In this document: piece by piece, positions 22,899-29,360 of the stretch | Layout: each line of letters starts with the position of its first letter | How positions within the stretch are numbered: position 1 is the first letter of the stretch | Assembly: GCA_043803085.1 (NCBI GenBank) | Contig: JAZDKM010000001.1 | Coordinates: 1 to 64,000, forward strand | Source of the DNA: JAAEQG01 sp043803085 | Lineage (GTDB): Bacteria > Planctomycetota > Phycisphaerae > UBA1845 | Length of the DNA: 64,000 nucleotides | Reading direction: 5' to 3' | The notes under the pieces: model-generated | Databases searched by the model: none | Told to the model about the DNA's origin: nothing | What the model saw: only the letters and a program-made list of their open reading frames with translations | Position numbers and translations under genes: made by a program

Positions 22899-23114
22899 TC
22901 AACTCGACCCGCCTTTGCTCCGTTTCACCGATCCACCGCCGAGAAGGCGGAGAAGGTCTTCGAGTTCCTTCTTGAGATACAGCCGATACCGCGTGACGGG
23001 ATGCCGCCGTGCGCTTAGCTTGCCCGATCTGTCCCACCTGCGCAGGGTATCCTTGCTGACGCCAAGAATCTCCGCTGCCTCAGCGACCGTCAGGTAATCA
23101 CTTAGCCGGTGCAT
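22899..23114 (-). CDS. MerR/excisionase-type helix-turn-helix protein heading the BREX operon
   Basis: The 71-residue protein is one winged helix-turn-helix of the MerR/HTH_17 type: YLTVAEAAEILGVSKDTLRR followed by WDRSGKL and the wing, then a short basic Ser/Gly tail. Proteins this small act as DNA-binding regulators or excisionases. The ATG at 23114 has GGAG eight bases upstream. As the first gene of the BREX block it is a likely local regulator, though an excisionase left from the island's integration is also possible. There is no effector or dimerisation domain. Confidence 0.85.
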   Translation of the reverse strand: MHRLSDYLTVAEAAEILGVSKDTLRRWDRSGKLSARRHPVTRYRLYLKKELEDLLRLLGGGSVKRSKGGSS

Positions 23115-23327
23115 AGCTGTCGCTCCACGTGGATGGGTGCGACAACATTATGCAGCGCCGAGCACGCGGCGCGAAGGCGCGAGCTCTCGTCGCCCCCCCC
23201 CCAATTCGGTGCGGTGGCCGACGTGTGCCAACGAAGACAGCCTCAGCGGTCACCCGCCGTGGTCAATAATGCTGTAAGTGGGGCTCGCCGTCGGACGATA
23301 GCCACGTCTGGATTCACGCCCTCCGAC
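23115..23327. promoter_or_regulatory. BREX upstream region with a C10 homopolymer
   Basis: This gap between the chimeric ARPP-1 gene and the HTH gene should hold the BREX promoter. The notable element is a run of ten C (23193-23202; G10 on the coding strand), 79-88 bases upstream of the HTH start. No clear -10/-35 pair could be assigned. Such a tract can slip in length and change promoter spacing, but that is inference. Confidence 0.45.
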
Positions 23328-24422
23328 TCAATACACCGGCGGCCGAGGCGGCCGCCGCCGCTGGCTTGGGCTGGCGATGCGACCCACGTTGGAATCTCGC
23401 CGGGCCCCTGCCGGGTCGCTCGGAAACGCGCTCAGGTGCAGCGCCGCTCCCTCAACAACCAGCGCAGACCCAAGCAGCTCGGGCGTCTCGAATCTCCAGT
23501 CCTCGCCCAGGTCCACACCCGCGCACGCAACGCATTCGGCCTGGCGTAAGCGGTCGAGGATGGCCGCCCCGACGACACTCGTCTCGTCGAGCACCGGGGC
23601 CGCTGCCTGGGCAATCGCGTCAGCCGCGTAGCCGGACACAAGCCGAGGCCAGACCTGCTGGAGCGTCCGCGGCCGGTCGAACAGGTCCACGCACGTGAAT
23701 CGCTCGTTGATCATGACCATCACGCCGACGGCCTCCTCCGGACACGGCAGTCCGCGCACGAACTCGCCAAGGTCGTCCTGGCGTTGCCGGAACGCGTCGG
23801 CCATCGCAGCCGTCTCGGACGGCGTGCCCATAGCACAAAGCAGCTCCCCAACCCCCTCCCAGACCTCCCCTTGGTCCGAACGCGCCTGGCCTGACTCCCG
23901 CAGGCTCCGGCTCACGGAACTGAGTTTGCGCGCCCGCATCGCCGGGGGTGCCTGGCTGCCCACCACAAAGTCCGGCCGGACATGGTGCCACCGCCCCTGC
24001 TCGACACACGACACGGGGATTTTCGTCTTGCTACGTGGCCTCAGCAGCACGTCGGTGTTGAGGATGCGATTTTGCTTGGCCCCGACCAGTTCCTCGCCGT
24101 CCAGAATCAGAATGCAGGTCTCAGACTCGCTGACGGCGTAGAGTTCGGGTACCGACCCCTGCGCCGTAACTTCGGTGACTTTCAGTGCTTGGCTCGCAAA
24201 CGCCTCGGCCAGCCCCCCTATCTGTTCGAGATTCCTGAAGTGGTTGATCACCGCTGGGGAGATGGGCGCCCGCCGCCGACCGGCGGTCAGCATCGGCACG
24301 GTGTCGCTGGGGCGATAGAAGGCGACCTGGAGAATCTTCTTGAGCTGGTGCGTCTCGGCCAGATGGACCAGGACGGCCCACTTCACCACGTCGCGGTTGT
24401 CCCCGTACCACTGGTCCCGCAT
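23328..24422 (-). CDS. Chimeric protein: short N-terminal module joined to an ARPP-1-like domain
   Basis: The 364-residue product looks composite. Residues 1-65 (MRDQWYGDNRDVVKW, ILQVAFYRPS) resemble the start of an unrelated uncharacterised protein. From about residue 78 an ARPP-1-type domain follows (LILDGEELVGAKQNRILNTD, IPVSCVEQGRW), which normally has its own beta-strand N-terminus; part of that seems replaced. ARPP-1 domains are associated with ADP-ribose/NAD and phosphatase-type gene contexts, but no catalysis is established. The last residues (about 340-364) become Arg/Pro-rich and may be read-through after a lost original end. GAGGA lies 10 bases before the ATG. A small interrupted gene sits 18 bases upstream. 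Confidence 0.7.
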   Translation of the reverse strand: MRDQWYGDNRDVVKWAVLVHLAETHQLKKILQVAFYRPSDTVPMLTAGRRRAPISPAVINHFRNLEQIGGLAEAFASQALKVTEVTAQGSVPELYAVSESETCILILDGEELVGAKQNRILNTDVLLRPRSKTKIPVSCVEQGRWHHVRPDFVVGSQAPPAMRARKLSSVSRSLRESGQARSDQGEVWEGVGELLCAMGTPSETAAMADAFRQRQDDLGEFVRGLPCPEEAVGVMVMINERFTCVDLFDRPRTLQQVWPRLVSGYAADAIAQAAAPVLDETSVVGAAILDRLRQAECVACAGVDLGEDWRFETPELLGSALVVEGAALHLSAFPSDPAGARRDSNVGRIASPSQRRRPPRPPVY

Positions 24423-24440
24423 TGCGTCCCGTTCCTCAGA

Positions 24441-24617
24441 TCACGCCGCGACCACCTCCTGGAAACTACGCAGCAAGTCCTGCACGCTGCCAGCATGCTG
24501 CTCCTGGCGTGACGTGACTCGGTACTCCTTGAGTTTCCGATACCCGGCGATCCAGCACGCGTGGTGTCACGGCCGAGATGGGCACCAGTCGAGTTGTTCG
24601 TCCGTGAGTGTCAGCAT
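24441..24617 (-). pseudogene. Small gene interrupted by an in-frame TGA
   Basis: Reading from the ATG at 24617 gives MLTLTDEQLDWCPSRP, a TGA stop at codon 17 (24567-24569), then continues in frame with HHACWIAGYRKLKEYR and a helical tail ending SFQEVVAA. The post-stop part looks like genuine protein and lacks its own start codon, so this was probably a roughly 58-residue gene. It lies directly upstream of the chimeric ARPP-1 gene on the same strand. Function is unknown. Confidence 0.5.
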
Positions 24618-24772
24618 GCAGAATCATACGGACTCCACAGATGTCCGGTTTTGGGATAGGTTCTAATGTTCGCGCGTGGACCCATGATCGTTCTCGACGA
24701 GGCCAGCTCTGCAAGGCACTTCGACTACTTCGGTGAGTTAGTCGCTCGTTCGGAGATGGTTAACCAAGCGGT

Positions 24773-27163
24773 TCACGCCTCCTCGGCCAACTGCTTCAGC
24801 TCGGCCGACTTGGTATAGAACTCGGCCAAGTCCATCTCGCGCAGGTAGACCATGCCGCACGCGGCCCGCAGGCCGTGGTCGGCATTGTAGACGAAGAAAT
24901 CCTCTCCCAGGAAGGTCTTGATCTGCTCGTATTGCCGGGCCTGGATCTTGCGGGCCAGCTTGGAGAACGGCCCGTCGTACTCATGGCTCGGGAACGACGC
25001 CGACCGTTGGGTCACGAAGCAGGTGTCGAAACAGACCTCCAGGTCGTTCATGTGGGTGAGCGACGTCGGCACATAGAGGTTGGCCTCGGCCGGGTGGAAC
25101 TTGTACCAGACGTTGCGGTAGCCGAGGACCCGCACGTCATGCCGCTCGGTTTCCTGCTCGTAGAGCCGCAGCGCGGCGGAGACCGCTTGCAGGGCCTTGT
25201 AGTGCGTGTCCGGACCGGTGCCCTCCGGGTCGAAGGCGACGGTCACGATATCCGGCTTGATCTCGCGCAGCAGGTCGCGGATCGGCGGCACGTCGCGGTC
25301 CAACGTCGGCGTCTCGGTAAAAATGTCGCCCCGGTAGAACCCGAGTCGCAGGTGCCGGACCGCTTCGCCGGTGAACCCGTAGTAGGCCCATTTCAAGTCG
25401 GACTCCCACTCGCGCATGCGGCCCTTGAGCTGCTGGACCAAGGGCATGTCCTTCTTGCCGGGGTACTGAGTGTGGAAGTAGTTGGCGAGCTCGGTGAGCC
25501 GCTGCTGGATATTGTCGAGGTTGTCGTCTTCGTACAGCTCGATGAGATTCCGGAGCAGGCGCTGGGCCGCGGCTTCCTGGCGGTGCTCGTCGAGGTGCCG
25601 GGCGACGCCCTGAAAGTAATGCGACGTATCGATCCGCCGCGCGAGGACGTTGTCGGCCTCGAAAAACTCGGGCGTGAACAGCTTGCGGAAATCCTCCCGG
25701 CGGAGCCGTTCCTGCAGGTCGACCACGACGGAGTACATGTAGCTGTTGGTCACCGCGTTAAAGCCGGAGGTCAGGTACGCGAAGCAGTGCCGCGTGCTGC
25801 GCCGCCGGACCGCGTTGGTCACATAGGGCAGATAGGCCAGGATGATGTCGTCGTGGTGGGGGGAGGTGTGCAGGAGCGTCTTGTTCTCGACCGGGGCGTG
25901 GCCGCGGTGCAGGTTTTCCAGCACGCGCTGCTCGGTCCGTTCCTTGAGCGGTTGCGGCGCGGACTGCGTCTTCTTGAGCAGTTCCGCGGCGAAACGGTCT
26001 TCCTGGAAATCCTCGCGCGTCAGGAACCGGATCGGTTTGCCCGTCGCGAGCGAAAGGTCCATCACGATCCGGCAGGCCTGCTCGTCGGGGACTTGCTCCT
26101 GGCGCGTCAGGTCCACGAAGAGCCGGTGAGTCAGGCGCGACGCCGCGCCGGTCGTGAGATAGAAGCGGGCGTGCGGCAACAGGCTCAGCACCGAGCCGGG
26201 GTGTTCATTGCCCAGCTCGCTGTGGATCGTGCGGGCCACGATCCTGGCCTTGGCCTCGCCGGCGGCGAAGATCAGCGCCACCGCTTCGCGGTTGTACGTG
26301 ATCGTACTCAGGCCGATGGTGATGACGCTCTTGTGCCGGGCGACCTCCATGCCGCCCAGATCGGTCGCCGCGGCGGCCTTGGTCTCGTAGTTGGGATCCA
26401 GCAACCGGGTGGTGGAGAACCGGTCGGAGCCGCGGATGTTGAAAGCGATGTGGCCGTCGGGGCCGATGCCGCCGAGGAAAAAGCCGATGCCGCCCAGCTC
26501 GCGGATGCGCCGCTCGTAGTCGGTGCAGAAGGCGTCGACGGCCCGCAGGACCTCCTGCTGGCGGCGCTCCAGTACCGAGGTGACGCGGCGAATCCGCAGC
26601 GACAGGTCCACGGTGCCGTCGGGAAACACGTCGTACAGGGCGGTGCCCTTGGGCAGGCCGATCTTGAGCGGGTCGATGAGCAGCGCGCGGGTGCGCTCCA
26701 GGCCGAAGCCCTTGAGGTAGAAGCGGCAGACGTAGTGATAGAAGCTGTTGTGCTGCTTGGAGTCGATGGGATAAAACTCATCCATCTGCACGAAGCGCAA
26801 GCCGGAGAGTTCGGGCCGGCGGTCGGTCGGCAATCCCAGGGCTTCGAGGGCTTGGGCGGTCTCCTTGCGGCCCCAGGTCCGGAGGTAGTGCTGCACGTAC
26901 TTGATGAAGTGCTCGGGGGTTTTGCCCGTCGGCAACGAGACGACGCCTTCGGGGTTCTCCCGCACCCACTCAAGGAAGCGCGCCGCGGTAAGCCGGCCGA
27001 GGGCCGGAAAGTTCGGCACGACGATCGAGGGGATTCTCTCCGCCGGTCCGTAGAGGAATTCGTGCCCGCTGCGCGCCAGCGCCGCCTGCTCGACGCCGCT
27101 CGGCGGCGCCGCGGATGTGCTCCCCCTTGACTTGGCGCTCCGTTGCTGATCGCTCACCAGCAT
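24773..27163 (-). CDS. Fused glucosamine-6-phosphate deaminase (NagB-like) and PIG-L/LmbE deacetylase-like protein
   Basis: This 796-residue protein joins two sugar-amine enzymes. Residues 45-380 are a NagB/6-phosphogluconolactonase-fold domain with SLPTGKTP (76-83), MDEFYPID (127-134) and GGIGPDGHIAFN (231-242), which in NagB bind and open glucosamine-6-phosphate. Residues from about 430 form a PIG-L/LmbE domain whose metal motif reads SPHHDDI, close to the family's PHPDDE. Other members remove acetyl groups from N-acetylglucosaminyl substrates. Combined, deacetylation and deamination would turn GlcNAc-6-phosphate into fructose-6-phosphate. Similar fusions occur in Bacteroidetes and planctomycetes. 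It starts at ATG 27163 with GGGAG nearby and stands alone. A second, unfused NagB lies at 48.6 kb. Confidence 0.88.
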   Translation of the reverse strand: MLVSDQQRSAKSRGSTSAAPPSGVEQAALARSGHEFLYGPAERIPSIVVPNFPALGRLTAARFLEWVRENPEGVVSLPTGKTPEHFIKYVQHYLRTWGRKETAQALEALGLPTDRRPELSGLRFVQMDEFYPIDSKQHNSFYHYVCRFYLKGFGLERTRALLIDPLKIGLPKGTALYDVFPDGTVDLSLRIRRVTSVLERRQQEVLRAVDAFCTDYERRIRELGGIGFFLGGIGPDGHIAFNIRGSDRFSTTRLLDPNYETKAAAATDLGGMEVARHKSVITIGLSTITYNREAVALIFAAGEAKARIVARTIHSELGNEHPGSVLSLLPHARFYLTTGAASRLTHRLFVDLTRQEQVPDEQACRIVMDLSLATGKPIRFLTREDFQEDRFAAELLKKTQSAPQPLKERTEQRVLENLHRGHAPVENKTLLHTSPHHDDIILAYLPYVTNAVRRRSTRHCFAYLTSGFNAVTNSYMYSVVVDLQERLRREDFRKLFTPEFFEADNVLARRIDTSHYFQGVARHLDEHRQEAAAQRLLRNLIELYEDDNLDNIQQRLTELANYFHTQYPGKKDMPLVQQLKGRMREWESDLKWAYYGFTGEAVRHLRLGFYRGDIFTETPTLDRDVPPIRDLLREIKPDIVTVAFDPEGTGPDTHYKALQAVSAALRLYEQETERHDVRVLGYRNVWYKFHPAEANLYVPTSLTHMNDLEVCFDTCFVTQRSASFPSHEYDGPFSKLARKIQARQYEQIKTFLGEDFFVYNADHGLRAACGMVYLREMDLAEFYTKSAELKQLAEEA

Positions 27164-27326
27164 GCTCCGTCACTCCCAGATCCGTTGCGCATAGGGCCAC
27201 TGCGGTCGCGGCGGATTCACGCCCGACGTGCCCACCTTGACCGCGTGCTGCCCTCAGCAACGAAGGATCGTTCTCCTTGCGCGGACATTCACCCCGAATA
27301 TACCGCGAAGTCCGCCCACCGTCGAA

Positions 27327-27554
27327 CGTGCGCTGACGCAAGAGGTGCGTCACCAGGTCCGCCGCTCGCGGGTGAGCCGGCGGCTGCAAACCATCCCGGG
27401 CATCGGGTGGATCCTGGGCTACGTCATCCTGGTGGAGATCGGGCGGATCAAGCGCTTCAAGAACCCGCGGCACTTGGCCTCGTACAGCCTGCTGCCGCCG
27501 ATGGCCCACGACAGCGGAGAAGAGCACCCGGACGAGCCATCCCCTGCCGCGTGA
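27327..27554 (+). pseudogene. C-terminal fragment of an IS110-family transposase
   Basis: The segment RLQTIPGIGWILGYVILVEI followed by GRIKRFKNPRHLASYSLLPP is the transposase_20 region of IS110/IS116/IS902 transposases, which use a DEDD-type catalytic domain with a Ser-containing C-terminus. Only about 75 codons remain. The N-terminal DEDD domain is absent and the downstream end runs into another element. It is a dead relic. Confidence 0.85.
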
Positions 27555-27577
27555 AACACCTCCGCTGATTCTCTACT

Positions 27578-28193
27578 ATGCGGCGTGGGCGGCCGAAGGC
27601 GTTGGTGGAATCCTACCGCACGGGCCGCGGCTCCCGACATCGCGTGGTCGCGTACCTGCCTGTTGAAGCTGGACCTGTTGCTTTCGGAGGGCATGCCCCC
27701 CGGAGACGAAGAGGTGCCCTGGCCGGTGATGGCGGCCATCATGGTCAGTGAGCAGAACCTGAAGTTCACCCGCGAGCGCGGCGGCTCCTACATGGTGGGC
27801 ACGCCCTAGCCCCTACTCCGGCAGTTCGAGCACTACCTGACGGATCGGGACTGGCACGAAGTCCAGGCCGGGGTGGAAGTGAAGTTGGTGCCGGGACCGA
27901 ACGGCGACGAGACCTTCATCCTGGCGAGGAGTGCGGATCGGAGGGCCAAGGAACAGGCCATGCACCAGCGCTTCGTGGAGCTGATGGAGCAAGGGGCACT
28001 GATGGAGGAGTTGGCCAAGATCCAGAGCAGCGAAGTGGTCTTGCCGACGATGACCCGTGACGGCCGCCCCGGTCGGACGGTGCGTGTGCGCTGCGTGACC
28101 ACGCCCGATCCGGCGCAGCGGATCCTGCTCCACCGCCTGGGTCTCACCCTGCCGCAACGGTTACGTTACCTGGAGGAAGTCGCCCAAATGTAG
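27578..28193 (+). pseudogene. Decayed IS1634-family transposase
   Basis: Pieces of one transposase occur in order but in broken frames. From the ATG at 27578 come ALVESYRTGRGSRHRVVAYL (frame 2), then a shift to frame 3 with LLLSEGMPPGDEEVPWPV, then a jump to ERGGSYMVGTP ending in a TAG stop (27807-27809). After that the frame continues through DWHEVQAGVEVKLVPGP, ETFILARS and a C-terminal RILLHRLGLTLPQRLRYL. These match the start, the YxVGTP block and the end of IS1634 transposases. The large catalytic middle is deleted. No terminal repeats were identified. Non-functional. Confidence 0.85.
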
Positions 28194-28566
28194 TGAAGAC
28201 TTTTCGCCTTCATCGGCCCTGCCGGCCCCGCCAGGGACGATTCTGGATCGCAACTGTCTAACTTGGGGATACGCGCAATTACCGATGCGCGATTGCCCGA
28301 ATATTGGACTTATCCCTTTTCTGGATCCTTCGTTACCCACAAGGGGTGACGGTACCGGAGCGCCGCGGAGTCCCTTCTTGTTCACGGACAAGGAACGACC
28401 GACCCTTTGGTCCTGTCGTTCCTTGTCCGTGCCACCCACGAGCGTTGACGCTACAGGCGGCCACCCGTCGCTGGCGCTCCGGGTTCGCAAATCGTAGAGG
28501 CCCGTCGCTTACGCTCCGGGTTCGGATTACGGGGGCACCAACCCCAGAATCAACATTGACGCAGCA
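28194..28566. other. Non-coding region with hairpin and dispersed short repeats
   Basis: There is no credible gene between the IS relic and the stop of the minus-strand dockerin protein. The segment holds a large hairpin (28383-28431) and two copies of a CCCGTCGCT(T/G)(A/G)CGCTCCGGGTTCG-like unit around 28465 and 28501, a repeat type common between genes in planctomycetes. Confidence 0.5.
28383..28431. repeat. Perfect 17-bp inverted repeat (hairpin)
   Basis: Left arm cacggacaaggaacgac (28383-28399) and right arm gtcgttccttgtccgtg (28415-28431) are exact complements. The loop contains a further GACC/GGTC pair. The hairpin lies 136 bases beyond the stop of the minus-strand gene that ends at 28567. 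No U-tract follows on either strand, so it is not a canonical terminator. It may be a mobile palindrome. Confidence 0.75.
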
Positions 28567-29360
28567 CTACGGGCAACCAGGAATCGGCACTCCGTCGGTG
28601 TAGTCGACCTGGAACTCCACGAAGTCGGACAGGTCGACGCGGCCATCGTTGTCATAATCGGCACAGACGCAGGTCAGACCGGCGGGCGGCAGTGGGCCGT
28701 TCGGACCCAGACAAGCCTCGAACGCATCGTAATCCGCCAAGTCGATGTTACAGTCACTATCCATGTCGCCCTTGGCCACACACGCGACCGTCAGCAGGAC
28801 GTCCATCTTAATCGGCCGGGTGATGTCGATGATCGGCCGGGAGCAATTGAGCGCCCCCGAGGTCGTGTCGCGGATCCAGACGAGCGAACCGCCGGTCCTC
28901 CAGAACCAGGTGATCAACTCCGATTGCGTACCGCCGCCGGCGAAGTTGTCCGAGGTCACCGAGGCGCTCGGCGGATAGGACAGGTAGTCCGAGGTGGAGC
29001 CGGAATAGCTCGGCTCCTGGAAGAGCACCTCGGTGTTCAGAGGGTAACCCTCGAAGTTAGTGATGAGGAAGTCGCCCAAGCCGTCGGCGTTGACGTTGAT
29101 GACGTTGTCCACGTACATGCGGTAGGGACCGGTGCTGGCGCCCCCCGGCGGCACCCAGATGGCCAGGTGCTCCAGATAGCCGCGGGTCCCGTCGATGATG
29201 CCATTGCCGGTGTATCTGGTCACGCCGTTGGCAGGATCGAAGGTGATGGTCCGCCACGCGTTCAAGGGCGCGACGCTCACGCCCATCTTCTGGGCGCCGT
29301 TGGTAGTGACGTTGATCCATTCGATGGAGCCGGTGGTGACCGGATCGGTCGAGCCGAGGG
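28567..29360 (-). pseudogene. C-terminal part of a frameshifted secreted protein, with dockerin-like tail
   Basis: This frame continues the gene at 29277-31916 after a one-base shift near the G4 run at 29358-29361. In the upstream frame the reading is ...GIRETGSGGP; in this frame it goes straight on as LGSTDPVTTGSIEWINVTTNG, the same motif (TTGPIEWVGVSTNGF) seen earlier in the parent protein. It holds a second copy of that domain and ends with two EF-hand-like loops (GDMDSDCNIDLADYDAF, DYDNDGRVDLSDFVEF). The internal ATG at 29286 has no convincing ribosome site, so this part is unlikely to be made alone unless frameshifting occurs. Confidence 0.75.

Noticed and set aside
24875..27130. 751-codon plus-strand open frame
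   Set aside because: Antisense to the NagB-PIG-L fusion, with Val/Gly/Arg-rich composition and no domain.
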